Below, piece by piece: positions 34,261 to 45,204 of a stretch of 64,000 bases of DNA. The position numbers were made by a program, and so were the translations under genes. The first letter of the stretch is position 1, and each line of letters starts with the position of its first letter. The notes beneath the pieces were generated by a model, which saw only the letters and a list, made by a program, of their open reading frames with translations, was not told the DNA's origin and did not search any database. Origin of the DNA: Symbiodinium natans (taxonomy: Eukaryota; Sar; Dinophyceae; Suessiales; Symbiodiniaceae); NCBI GenBank assembly GCA_905221605.1, contig CAJNDS010002845.1, forward strand, positions 284,713 through 348,712, read 5' to 3'.

Positions 34261-35606
34261 GATCTCATCGCCGCGCTTTGTGCTTGTCACAGCATGTTTT
34301 TCAGCATGTTGTGTGATCATTAGGAATGCTTATCTGCACTCTATCATGTGGACAATTTCTGTCTCATGTCCTCCAGAGAAGCTTGTGCAAGCGATGTGCT
34401 CATTGTGGAAGAAAAGTGAAAAGCAAGTTCAAGACTAAAGAGTTCAGTGACGCAGAGACATGATGCATACTGCTTCTGTATGCACAAGCTGTCTTGGAAA
34501 CACGCGCGTGCGTATCCGTGGATGTGGCACAGGCTGATGTCGCGAAGATGCGCAGTATGGACAGGTCACGGGCTCAAAGCATCGCTCTTCAGGGTAATGC
34601 TTTCCTGTGGATGCTTGTGGCCACATTCCTGTACGCTACTTAGGGAGACCTTTGGTGATGCCCGTCGGCCGCCACGCCCTGGTGGCATGCGGAGGAACCG
34701 TGCTGGCAAGGGCAAGGCCAGGCGAGTTTAGAGAGCTTGGGGTCATCGTTTGTCAACTGAATGGGACTCAAGCTGGTCAAACTGTCTGGGAAAGTTGCCG
34801 ACAAAAGTCAGTGCTGCCGCTCGATCCCCTAAACTGCATTACATGTGAGGACACTAGCTGACCGCACCCTGAAAGTAGCCGTAAGGCTGCACCTAGTCTG
34901 CTTGCATTGTTGCATATGGGCATGAAGCGCGGCACAAATCCTCACCCATCTCTAGGCTGTGTAATCTGCACATGTCCCACACCTTGGTGCAGGGGTTTCG
35001 CTCCTGAGTAAGAAGGATGCTGATGATCTGGCGACAACCTCAGCACGAACCTGCAAGCCTTCGTTGAACCATGAAAGCTAGCTCAGGAAGCTCATCGTCC
35101 CAGACAAAATCTAAAGACATGGCACGGGGCTGAGACACATCTGGAACTCGCAATGAGGGATGGTGCTTCTGGGATGTTCGATGTTGCTTGGCCTGGTGCA
35201 TCTTTAAATGTGGCGACATCTGCTGAAGGCTCGGAATGTAGACATGAAGGTGTGCGGTTTTGGCCGGACCCGCGCAGACCTGAAGTGTTTGTACGCGGAA
35301 AGAACCTGTGCTCTGTAAAAAGAAACAGCTCCGCATGCCTGCCTGCGGTGTCTCTGATCTTGTGTGTTTTGAGCAGCCAATCGGCACCTTGCCACAAGAC
35401 GACGCGCACCTTGGCTCAGCCACATGTTAATGACCAGTTCACGTCGGGCTTGACCTGGGCGATTGGTTTTGTTTGAGGCATCCAGCTGGTCTCCTAAACA
35501 CCACGTCACGAAAGCATTCTGTGACTCTATCGCTTCGAAGGCCCATGGCCGCGAGCAGTGTGGACAATTGTGCTGACGAGGAAAAGCTCGCATCATGAGC
35601 TTGCAG
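34261..35606. other. Unassigned region after the DUF4116 exons
   Basis: A weak DUF4116-like stretch (GRHALVACGGTVLAR) at about 34668-34712 could be a decayed repeat exon. Otherwise only short frames on both strands. Confidence 0.3.
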
Positions 35607-35802
35607 GCATTGAAGGCAACTTGCATGAGTGTGTTTCAAAAGGAGAAGGAGCCAGGCGACGACTTTACAAATCCGGAGGACTCCCGAAAGCTGACCGTCT
35701 GGGTGTGTGTTTGGCGCCGCCATTCTACTCTAGGAGGCAGTCGAGAAAGCAGAGAAGCACGAACAGATGGAGGCTGGAAGTACAGAGTGGCAACAAGCGG
35801 GG
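35607..35802 (+). CDS. Candidate pair of exons, small acidic helical protein
   Basis: After ttgcag the frame encodes ALKATCMSVFQKEKEPGDDF then TNPEDSRKLT to 35696. A 37-nt GT-AG intron joins it in phase 0 to EAVEKAEKHEQMEAGSTEWQ at 35734-35802, ending in TAA or at a GT donor (GTAAGC). An ATG at 35595 would make a complete 61-residue protein. The intron is very short and no family is recognised. Confidence 0.35.
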
Positions 35803-38576
35803 TAAGCGGTCGCTTCTCTCCGAAATGCGACTAATCCACAGCAAAACAAAGCATAGCAACCAACAATAAAATTGAGCGAATCAAGAATCACCTCGACAGT
35901 GCTTCTCGTCGAACTTCTTGCACAGGGGTCTTCAACATGCCTCCGGACAACCCCCCCCCCAACCTCTCCCCCCCCCCCCCCCCCACTTCTCCTCCCTCCC
36001 TACCCAGGTGGCTCTCTCCCTCCCAAAACTACATTATTTGAGCGATGGGTTGAACCTGGCGAAGCTAGCCCCCAAGAAATTGAAGTGACTTGGGCTGCAC
36101 ATCCCATGAACGGCGCCCTTTCGACACAGCCGCATCCTGCCTTCACATCGGGCAAACCAGAACTTCCTTAAGAATAATTCTCTGCAGGGAGGGTTGCACC
36201 CTCCGTGAATGCCCTCCGACAGCCAGGCAACTCTGGCTGGAGCATGGCAACAGCTGGAGGCGCTCTCCGCTTGACCCCGGCTTTATCTTTTGAGTCTTAA
36301 GCCTGAAGCACTTAAGCCCCAAGCCCAAAGTCAAGGAGCTCATTCGTTGTCCTGTCTTTCGACTGGAACACGGTCGACTTGTAAACGACGTCAGGGGACA
36401 CCACGACCTCCCAGCCATCCACGCTTCCTGGCCTGGAATGCGGGGCTCTCAGGGCACTCTCAAGGTTTGCAAGATTCGCAGATGCTTTGCGAGATGATGG
36501 ATGGCAGGGCTTCGGGCATGTGGCGAGCTATCCGGACCAAATGCGCATCGAGGCGTCAGAAGTAGCGCTCAGCGGAGCGGACTCTCTGAACATCTCCTAC
36601 AGTGTCCTGCAGCTCTTGAGTTCAAAGTTCAAAGTTGTTCAAAGGTGTGTCGAAATGGCGAGGAGAAGCCGATGGTGCATGGACGAGTTTTTGCTAAGCG
36701 TAGTTGTAGCTGGATGCGTGATCAATGCTGTGCCAGTGCCAGGGCCTGCCAGACTACGATGGCTTACATCTGGCTGCGATGTCAGAAGGCTCGCCTTGCG
36801 TGCTGTTCATGACTTCTACAGCTGCAGTGTAGCGGTGTGGCCGTGCAGCGGGCGGCTTCAGACTGTCAGGCGCCCTGTGTCTGGCCGCTCGGAAAACTGC
36901 ATCGGGAGGGTTCCGGCCATAGACTCTATGAAACGCCTTCAGACAGGCATCGACAGTGTGCACAATTTGAGCTTCAAGGGCGCTTTGCTAGTACAGGTCT
37001 CGGGTGTTAATACGCCCGACGCATCGCTGGGAGAAGGCCGACATTCCTCACTTTTGGCTTCGTTGAACTTCGATGTACTTCCTGCATCTTCCTGCTATAA
37101 AGCAGGCGCTCTTCTCCGCACCCCTCAGCTCTGCCGAAAGTCCTGACGCCATCGGCTGCGGGGAGGACTTTGTGGCGGTACGGGTCTGAACCTGGCGCAT
37201 GAACAAACTTTGGCAAGAACGAACTTTGGCAATGGAAGCACACAACAAGGTCCTTACTTCATCGCGACTGCTGCGCCTGTTTGCACCCCAGTTTCTGGAT
37301 CCTGGCGACAAGAGCGTGTCGTGGACTAAGCTGGGCAGTAAAACCCTAAGGTTCAGCTTTAGTGGTCTTCCTCTGGGACTTTTGAGCCTGCTGCGGGCTG
37401 AGCCTGCTCCGTTTCGTGGCTTCACGTTTCGCTCTTAAGTTTAGTGTATTTTATTGTTGCACTCTGGTCGTCAAGTCAAGAATGTTCGTCACGATCCGAA
37501 ACTGTATTGTTAGGCCCTGAGCCACCCCCCCCCGCCAAAAAAAAAAAACAAAAAACAAAACTCATCTGGAACCCACATGTGTCAGTACCTAGCAGGCCTG
37601 GTCCCGGCGTTGCCCTCGCTGCCCGGGGCCGGATGCTGCTGGTGGTAAGCCGATCTCCTGGGACAGAAGACGAGGACCTTCGGTTCGGGCTTGGGTGGTC
37701 GTCTGAGACTCTTTCGCAGAGCAAAGGATGATGAGCTGGACTTCCGACTGCTTGATGTAAAGTCGAGGCTGGGCCGTTTTTTTTTTTTTTTTTTTTTTTC
37801 AGAAGCCCAAAGCTGCGGCAGCTCCCTCGAGCCTTCGTGGAGCCGCCGTGGAGCCAGAAGTGCTCTTCCGAAGTGACCAGGGTCGATCGAGCTGCTGGAC
37901 ATCTCCCACTAAGCGAAGGGGCTCGACTTCGCTGGCTCGGGATCTCAACGGATTTTGTACCTCTGACGGTCGGTGCTGGCCTGAGACTGCCAGCGTCCTT
38001 GTGTGGATTCTGAATTCTCACCGCGCGCTTCAGCTATTTAGAGCCTTCGGGCTATCGCTATGTCAGAGGTCCTGTGATATGTGACAGTTCCTTTGCCTTG
38101 TGCCAGACACTTCGGGGGTGGTACGTGCGCTTCTTGGCAGCGGCGCCGGCTGTTCCGGCGGTGCCGGCTGGGGAATGAACGCAGAGTGGACGCCAGTGCT
38201 CTCCCTGGGAGAGGAGGCGAGGAGAAACGCGACTTGCAGCGGTTCTCTGAGTTTTCCCTCTGGCGAGGAGGGGCCTTTCTGGGTGGTGGATGCACCCAGT
38301 TGCAGCCTTGTCGTGGTGGAGCTCTTGGACAACAAGGAGCCCTGGCCGAGACCTCATCAGGCCACGGCTTTCGCACGCTTTCTCTCATGCTCACACCAGG
38401 CTTTTGTGGGGCGTATTGATGTGTGGACAGTCTGTGGCATGCGGATCATGAAGCAGGCTGAATCAGCAAGTTTGACAGACACACCTGGCCCGCAGCCTTT
38501 CTTCGGCGTGGGAGGACTGGATTGGAGAAGTGAGTATGGGCCTATGCCATGCCATGGGACACCATCCCCCAGCAGC
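35803..38576. other. Unassigned region with homopolymer tracts
   Basis: C-rich runs at 35948-36005, a C/A-rich run at 37520-37560 and a T run at 37777-37799. Long frames at 36487-37146 (+) and 38100-38597 (+) lack recognisable motifs. A frame at 36020-36171 (LFERWVEPGEASPQEIEVTW) looks exon-like but cannot be placed. Confidence 0.3.
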
Positions 38577-38734
38577 CTGCCAACCTTCTTTTGTTAAAGG
38601 AAGCGTTGCCTCGCGACGGCTGCCTTGGCGAATGTCCTTGGGATCCTTCCCGGCGGCGGGCGAAGCCATCGAGGCAGCCTTTCGGGAGCAGCTGCTCCTC
38701 AAACACCTCAAGGACCATTCGGGAAAGAAGAAGT

Positions 38735-38736
<2 letters not shown>
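38577..38736 (+). CDS. Candidate C-terminal exon, basic end
   Basis: The frame ends FPAAGEAIEAAFREQLLLKH then LKDHSGKKK and TGA at 38734-38736, immediately before an AG repeat. The helix followed by a Lys-rich end looks like a genuine C-terminus, but no family or upstream exon could be tied to it. Confidence 0.3.
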
Positions 38737-38769
<33 letters not shown>

Positions 38770-38835
38770 CCCAGGCGTCGCGGCCGGGGTCCCCCCAGTG
38801 GGGCCTCTTCGCTGGGTAGAAGAAGAAGAAGAAGC
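38737..38835. repeat. (AG)n and (GAA)n tracts
   Basis: gagagag run at 38739-38767 and gaagaagaagaag at 38818-38834. Confidence 0.9.
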
Positions 38836-38904
38836 CCTAGGCCCCATGCAAAAAATAAAGAAAGAACATATTTTTCTTCGAACATCCCCACCCTCTCTGG
38901 GTAG

Positions 38905-39015
38905 AGATACTTTGGGGTTGGGCACTCCAGGGACACTCTGGGTTGGGCACGAGGAACACTCTGGGCTGGGCGAGGAACTCCAGGGACACTCTGGGGTTGG
39001 GCACTCCAGGGATGA
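38905..39015. repeat. Minisatellite of cactccagggacactctgg-type units
   Basis: Three to four irregular units with ggttgggca joints. Confidence 0.8.
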
Positions 39016-39094
39016 GCGAGGCGTAGACCAGACCTAGAACGGGCGAGGAGAAGAGTTGAGTTTCAAATCTAACAACCCCACACCGAGGGTGGGG

Positions 39095-39232
39095 AAGAAA
39101 GAAATGGAGAAAGAAACAAAGAAGGAAAGAAGGAAAGAAAGAAAGAACAAAAACAAAGAAAATGAAAGACAGAAAGAAAGAATGAACGAACGAAAGAAAG
39201 AAATAAAGGAAGAAGCAAGAAAGAAAGAGAGC
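39095..39232. repeat. GAAA/AAAG purine-rich tract
   Basis: Irregular gaaagaaag repeats running directly up to the spliced-leader relict. Confidence 0.9.
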
Positions 39233-39233
39233 G

Positions 39234-39250
39234 AGCCATTTTGGCTCAAG
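39234..39250 (+). other. Relict dinoflagellate spliced leader
   Basis: AGCCATTTTGGCTCAAG matches the last 17 nt of the 22-nt dinoflagellate spliced leader; the first bases (CCGT) are replaced. No SL-RNA donor or snRNA-like tail follows, so this is not an SL gene. A leader fused in genomic DNA to other sequence is the mark of an mRNA that was trans-spliced, reverse-transcribed and re-inserted. The sequence from 39251 should then be an old 5' UTR. Confidence 0.85.
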
Positions 39251-39744
39251 CATCTCGTTCCGAACATAACAGTTTACTTTTTCCTACCGAGCCACATGCT
39301 CAGCGCACATACGCCCTCACTTCCTCCTCGTTCTCTTCCTTCATCCTCGTTCTCTTCCTAAGCAGCCTGGGCGGCCGCCCGCCCCGAAGAAGAATGTTGA
39401 CTCTGGCTAGGCGAACGACGATCCCAAGAAGGAGACCCGAACCCGTACCAACAAAGGTGGAAGTATGAGACACAACAAGAGTGCAACGAGGGGAGCTGGT
39501 CATAGGCGCACGGCGAAAGAGACCCCGGGGCGAGCTCCTTTTCTGGTCACCTGCTGGACGGAACACCAGCGTTGGAAACAACGGCGATGGCTGCAACCAC
39601 GGAGACCTCGCCCAACGCGCCACGCTCGCGTGACCCTCATTCGCATGGACCCCCCCCTCTACGACAGGCCGTTAGACCGGGATTTTAGCCCCCCACGCGG
39701 GTTCTGACAAATATTTTTTTCGGCGACCCCAAGCAAAGCAGCAG
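39251..39744 (+). other. Putative retroposed transcript body downstream of the spliced-leader relict
   Basis: The first ATG (39298) gives only a 21-codon Ser/Pro-rich frame. Further on are Arg/Lys-rich frames on the + strand (RRRPEPVPTKVEV near 39440; GARRKRPRGELLFWSPAG near 39500). No domain recognised. It fits a decayed retroposed mRNA but could also be the 5' part of a retroelement. Confidence 0.35.
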
Positions 39745-40066
39745 ATGGCGGACCGCCACGACGACACCGTGCCCCACTACGATTCGCGCGAACGCTGGCA
39801 AACATGCAGAGGAGGGGGTCCACCTGGAGGATGCATTGGGGCTGGAAGCAGGAAAGGGGGAGGAGCCATGAAAACCAAGACATCCTCATGGCCATACGCC
39901 CCTTTTCAGAGGGAGAGCTGGCCGCAGAGATCAGGAGGCCACGGGCGGCTATTGGGGAACGGTACGCTACGGGAAGCGCTTGACGGGCGATGACAGAGAG
40001 GATGAAACAGGCGAAGAAGAAAGGCAAGCCTCCAAGCCAAGACATTTGCGAAGGGAAAGGAAGCAA
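39745..40066 (+). pseudogene. Possible frameshifted remnant of an unknown gene
   Basis: Starts ATGGCGGACCGCCAC and reads MADRHDDTVPHYDSRERWQT. Protein-like text then moves between frames (AEEGVHLEDALGLEAGKGEE, then HENQDILMAIRPFSEGELAA with EIRRPRAAIGERYATGS). This suggests at least two indels. No family recognised. It lies downstream of the spliced-leader relict and could be part of the same retroposed sequence. Confidence 0.3.
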
Positions 40067-40540
40067 GAATTCAAAATCCGCACACCAATGAAGGCGAAGT
40101 TCACTGAGGCCCCTTTAGATTTTCGTTTCAGAGGCGCTTCCCTCTCCTGTCCGATTGAGAGGGATGCAGCCGACTCGTGTCACTTGACATCAGTCAGCCA
40201 CCAGAACAAGAATCTCATTGTGGACACATTGGCAGTCTTTAAAGACAAGCGATACATGTGCTGGCGACAAGTGCCACGTGCGTCGCGGAGCCCAATTTCT
40301 GACAGGGTATGGTGTAGACAAAGAACAAGGCGGCCAGAGTGGCAGCAACACTCCAGGTGCTGAACTGGCTAGTCGGGTTTCCAACGTGCAAGTCGCTTGC
40401 TTCTCAGACCAATTCCCTGTAACTTTCTTCACAGGCTTGGAGTCCTGCGAAACAGATGCGTGCAGCTGCTTGAAATACAATTCTCGTGAGTGTGAAACTT
40501 CGGCATAGTGTCGGCATAGTGTTTCCGGTGGCCACAGGAC

Positions 40541-42101
40541 ATGCTGGAGATGGATGTGCTCAATGAGCAGCAGCAGCAGGAGGCCTCACTAAATGTCAAC
40601 GACAACACTCTGCAGCTGCACGGTTGGCTGAGCGTTGCATGGCAGGTTGAAGCTATGGGCAAGAGATGCAAGAGTGGTGTGCTGAAGCTGTTTACCCACC
40701 TGGCCAAGTGTGATGAGGTTGAGCGTGGGACGCCCAGTGGACATTTGCTTCCCGAATCGTGGTGCGTTCGCGATTGCCCAACAAATGTTGCAGAAACTGT
40801 GGAGTCGGGCAGCACTCAGGTGCTCATCATGTCGCCAGGCGCCTTGCGCTTTGCGATTTTGTTTGCCTTTATTCACTTCATTCATCGTCATTTTGCCTCC
40901 AGCCTTCTACAGTGCTTCAGCAATTTGTGTGGAGGTTCTACTTGGCAAACATGGACGGCACGGCCAAGGTATACCTGCATGAAGACGTTGGCACGGTTTC
41001 GCCGTTTCACCAAGATTCAGGTCCTGGAGATGGCCGGCACGCTCGCAGAGAAAGCCAAGCAGCACAAGCTCGCAGATGCGATTGCAGCTTTGCCGCGCCC
41101 AGAGCAGCGCGGCTCTTGGACCGCCTGTTACCGTGTGCACCTCGGTGCACCTCAGTTCCAGTCCAAGGACCGTGAAAAAAGTTCCGGATCTGCCTCCGCT
41201 CTTCAAGCCTGGAGAGTTCGAAGACCCAGGCGGGTACAAAAGGGCTCTTAGACGAGTCGACGCTAGAGCCTAAAGCTCAATATTTGTGCATGCTCGCGCA
41301 GGCTCAAACACCCGAGCAGCCGGGAAGCCAACGTTGGTGCCCCAAGTCACCTTCCAGTCACGCCACAGGGGTCCGCGATCCTGTCTCCGCAACTGTTGCA
41401 ACGAGAGGATTCGAGTCGGATGAGGCTGTTATGACAACTGTGATGGTGCGTGTTTTTCAGCGCCACTGTTTCCTTGGCTATTTTGAAAGAAAAATAGTGG
41501 CTTGAAACGAGATTGACGAAGTGACCACAGGAGTCCACTCTCCTTCCGTCACCGAACAAGCGGAAAGCATTGGAGCATCTGTTGAGGTCCGTCCGCCTCG
41601 GTAGTTCGGTAGATGTGACGAGGTCAGAGGAGCCGAGCAGTGCAATTCCTGAGAAGTCGAGCCGTGCAGCTGAGACCCAGGCCAGCCGAGAGTGTTGTGA
41701 ACTTGGATGTGAGAGAACTCTATGTGGGCCCCCAAACCGAGGTCCCACTAGTATACCCCCCGAAATACTAGCGCAAAATCCTTTGAGTCGTAGGGCTTTG
41801 TGTGACCCTCCAGGTAGCCAGCTCCGCGGTGCCAGCATGGTATGTCGCAGCCGGCGATGCGCCGGCACCGAGCGCATCCGCTGCACCCAGTGCTCCCAGC
41901 AACCCATTTGCACGGAAGCGCCCTGCCCGCCGCTCAGCTTGTGGCCCAGAGCAGGGCAGTATTTGCCAGTTCTTTACAGCGCATCTAAGCCATCAAGAGA
42001 CCGCAAGTCTTCAAAATCTTGGAGTCTATGCCGAGACGAAGGCTGGGGGTGGTGGCCGCCAGCCCGCTACGCCAATGGCCTCCTTGCTCGCAGCATGATT
42101 C
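40541..42101 (+). CDS. Candidate multi-exon gene, unknown (helical exons and NPFARKRP tail)
   Basis: Exon-like pieces on one strand: about 40540-40584 DMLEMDVLNEQQQQ; about 40919-40975 LQQFVWRFYLANMDGTAK; about 41021-41090 VLEMAGTLAEKAKQHKLADA; about 41178-41271 KKVPDLPPLFKPGEFEDPGG; and a last frame from about 41819 (VPAWYVAAGDAPAPSASAAP, SNPFARKRPARRS, ICQFFTAHLSHQE) to a TGA at 42099. A helical region followed by a Pro/Ser-rich tail with N-P-F would fit the C-terminus of a Ctf4/AND-1-like replication adaptor. That is only a suggestion: no exon shows a diagnostic motif and the junctions are not proven. Confidence 0.3.
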
Positions 42102-42128
42102 GTGTGCATGTACACGTTTGATGCATTG

Positions 42129-42215
42129 ATAGTTATAGTTATAATAGTAATGGTAATAGCTATAGTTATAGTTATAGTTATAGTTATAGTAAAGTAGAGC
42201 ATAGTATAGTATAGG
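42129..42215. repeat. (TATAGT)n tract
   Basis: Irregular atagttatag repeats, AT-rich. Confidence 0.9.
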
Positions 42216-43744
42216 CATGGTCGGTGCCCGTTTGGCTGCTAAGGCGAGCGGCAGCCCAAACTCGAAAGTAGCCCGCTTGACGTGAGGATGTATGTGTGCT
42301 CTTCAAGCCGGCAGAAGCAGACTGACAGTACAGCATGTTCAACAACTTCAGGTGTTGATACCGGTACTTGCTGTTACACGAGGCTTGGTGGAATCTGTCG
42401 AGATTCATAGAACGTGGCCGGATTCCTGTACAGCAGCTTAGATGGGACTGCAGCACAGCAGATGGTGGAGCCAATGCCAGATCGGTTGGAATTGGGCTCG
42501 TGTTTCGTGCCATTTCTGTGCTGGGCGGAATCGTTCGATTCCAGGGTGGAGCTTGTACCGGTACCTGGGGAGGGGGCATGTGCGATCAGTTTGCAAAAGA
42601 GAGCTGCCTGCTTGATGGGCCATGTTGCACTTGGCATCATTCTACTTGTTGCTTCACTTGACCAGTGCTCTGTCTTGCAACTCAAGTCACTTTGAATGGA
42701 AGCATGGCAGAAAGTAGAAAGCAGAAACGTGCAGAATCCTTTTTAAGCAGCCGGCTTGAGGGAACAATTCAATAACAAGTTCTTTCGCCTACTCCTGCGA
42801 CGGCGATGCAATGGCACCATCAGGGAAGCCTCAGGCCCATGGGGCCCACGGGGCCCACGGGGCCCGTGGGCTTGGCAAAGGCTCCTGGACTGCAAAGGGA
42901 CAAGAGGCCGTGTGATGAGTATCGATTTTTTTAGAGCCTTTTATGGCTTTGCGGGCTCCTTCGTGCATCTTTGTCCGAGGCTTCTCGTCCCTGAGCATGC
43001 GAACAAACCACTTGCAAGCGGCGTCAGAACCTCAATTCAACATCTCACGCGCGCTGACTCCCTTGACACGGATTTGTGCAGAGACTTCAGAGACTATAAC
43101 TTGAAGACGGAGCTTACAGTTGTTCATAGTTGCGGACGAAGTCAGGACAGACAGGGTGCCTATTTCAGGCAGATGATGTTCAAAATGGCTTCCATAGGGA
43201 GCTTCTTCCCTTGACGTAAAGTGGATGAACATCCAGACTCCTATGTCTTCATGTCCATACTGGCATGACATCTGGCAGAGCACCTCTGGAGGTGGGGTTA
43301 TCAATTTAGAGCGGGCCACCTTGGATTGGGGCCTCGTGGGGTAAGAGGCAGATCAGCAGCACCTGGCTTGCTTACCGATTCTGCGAGTGGAGTAGTATTG
43401 CTGCGGCATCAAATTTTGGAAACCAAGCAGACTCGTAGGGTCCTAGTTTTGGCTGTAGCCTCAAACTCTGAAAGCAGGACCCACTTAGGAATTGAAACTG
43501 ATTAGATATGGTAGCTAGTTCTTTGACCAGCAGATCAGTACCAATTTGAAGCTCAGGGCAGTGTAGCAAGGAGAAGCATTGCAAAACTATAGGGCTTCAG
43601 GGCCTCAAACAATGATTTACCCTAAAAACCGGCTATTTCCAATGCCTTCCACGGCCATTGTTTTACAAGCGTGGGAGAGGATGGTGCCCGTAACAGGTTT
43701 TGAGAATTGGGGGTTTACCTCGAAGGGCGTCACGGCCTGCTTCG
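42216..43744. other. Unassigned region
   Basis: Open frames on both strands without recognisable motifs. The GGGGCCCAC repeat at 42836-42870 is the only structured element noted. Confidence 0.35.
42836..42870. repeat. Short palindromic GGGGCCCAC tandem repeat
   Basis: catggggcccacggggcccacggggcccgtggg; each unit contains the palindrome GGGCCC. Confidence 0.8.
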
Positions 43745-44165
43745 AAGTTGATACTTTGAGAGTTTAGACAGAAAGTTTGAGAGAGTATCGAAAGTTCAAG
43801 TTCGACGATTTTGAGTTAGAAGTTTGAAGCTGCGCAAATGTAAGCGGCTTGCAAACTTCAAGCTTTCAATGTCTCAAGCCCTCAAAGTTCAGACGTCGAA
43901 AGTTCAAAAGCTCGGGCTCGAACATCTCTTCTCAAACTCAATCTTCAAACCTTCGTGCATGCCGACTTTGAAAGAAGCTCAAAGTTTGAAAGTTCGAGTT
44001 CGATGGAGGTGTCGACACCGCGACTTAGAAAGATCTGGAGCCTGAGAGTTTAAAGTTCGAAGGTTGTTCGAGTTTGAAAGTTTCACTGTTCTCGAGTTCG
44101 CGAGTTTGAGAGTTTGCAACGAGACGAGCTTGAGTTTTCCGAGTTTGAACTCCAAACGCAAGACC
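43745..44165. repeat. Degenerate GAGTTTGAAAGTTC repeat region
   Basis: Variants such as gttcgagtttgaaagttt, cgaaagttcaag and gagtttgagagtttg recur on one strand for about 400 bp. Too diverged to define a unit length. Confidence 0.7.
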
Positions 44166-44338
44166 GACAGGTTGAAGCTTTGAACGCGTCACGTGCATGC
44201 GCGACAACGCCCCTTCGCCCTTCGCGCGCAAGCGCTTCTTTCGAGTTCAGCCAGTGCCAGGAGTGCACGAAGATTGAAAAGAGATGAAAAGAGTATTTGC
44301 GACAGCTATCAATGACTGCTGCATCTTTCTGAAATGCT

Positions 44339-44863
44339 GTGGGACATTGTGGGACTCTGAGGTCGCTGCGGTTCGGGACGACACTCACGCTTCAGCGGCC
44401 TGTGCCGCGGCCCAGTTCAGCAGCTGGGGTGGCGTGCATCATACGCCGCGACACGAAGGCTGCCGTGCAGTCCACGAGTTCTGCGCCTGTGCCTGTGCAA
44501 CTTACCCCAAAGCAGGCCGGAATGACGGTGCCCGACCTATCTGGAAGCTCTGCGCCCGGCAGCTCTCACCACAAAGGTGCAAGGCCAGCCGGGCGGGTTA
44601 GAATTAGACTTGTTCATTTCGGGTCACCTAAGGATGTCCGTCTTTGTGATTCAGAGCAAAAAGTAGTCAGGATGCGACCGCAGACGGCAGTCCCCACAAA
44701 GTCCTCGAAATTGTCCTCGTCAGAGGTGGGTCCTGAGCTTCAAGAGCTCTCAGCGCATGGAAACATCGTATTTCTCGCTTTGCCTTGGGGCCTCCTTGAA
44801 GCGGAATACGAGCCAGGGCTTCGCGGCAGCGATGGCCGCGTTGCGAACGCAGGGCGTGACTGA
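44339..44863 (+). CDS. Candidate coding stretch, unknown, low-complexity
   Basis: The frame is Ser/Pro/Ala-rich (KAAVQSTSSAPVPVQLTPKQ, MTVPDLSGSSAPGSSHHKG), then RIRLVHFGSPKDVRLCD. It follows a cggcccag acceptor near 44415. Probably partly exon, partly intron; no family. Confidence 0.25.
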   Translation: MGHCGTLRSLRFGTTLTLQRPVPRPSSAAGVACIIRRDTKAAVQSTSSAPVPVQLTPKQAGMTVPDLSGSSAPGSSHHKGARPAGRVRIRLVHFGSPKDVRLCDSEQKVVRMRPQTAVPTKSSKLSSSEVGPELQELSAHGNIVFLALPWGLLEAEYEPGLRGSDGRVANAGRD

Positions 44864-44922
44864 GATGCGAGATTCCAGGCAAAGCCCTGGTTGCCGAAGC
44901 ATAGGCAGGGTGTGGGAGGGAA

Positions 44923-45204
44923 GTGCTCGTGTTTCAACGTGTTTCAACCCCTGACCCAGTGCGTCACAAGTTCTTGCGTGAGGAAGCCTGGTGGGTCGCC
45001 GTGGAGTTGCGCACTGCGCCGCTGCCTCGCAAGCGCACAGCGAGGGCACAAGCCTTCAGAGAGCGCGCTCTGCAGGCTTGGAGATGGGCCTTGGAGCTTG
45101 GAAGCTCTGCAGTGCTTGAGTCCTCGCAGGAGCGCTTGGACGCGAGAGGATACAGGCAGGAACCCTACGGAGCATGGTCCGTGTTACGCGTGCTGAATGT
45201 GTAG
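44923..45204 (+). CDS. Candidate C-terminal exon, unknown
   Basis: The frame reads VRHKFLREEAWWVAVELRTA, RAQAFRERALQAWRWALELG, SSAVLESSQERLDARGYRQE and PYGAWSVLRVLNV before TAG at 45202-45204. The composition is protein-like with an internal helix. No homologue recognised; no upstream exon tied to it. Confidence 0.35.
   Translation: MLVFQRVSTPDPVRHKFLREEAWWVAVELRTAPLPRKRTARAQAFRERALQAWRWALELGSSAVLESSQERLDARGYRQEPYGAWSVLRVLNV

Noticed and set aside
39231-39250. Functional spliced-leader RNA gene
   Set aside because: Lacks the first leader bases and any GT donor or SL-RNA tail after the AAG; a relict is the better reading.
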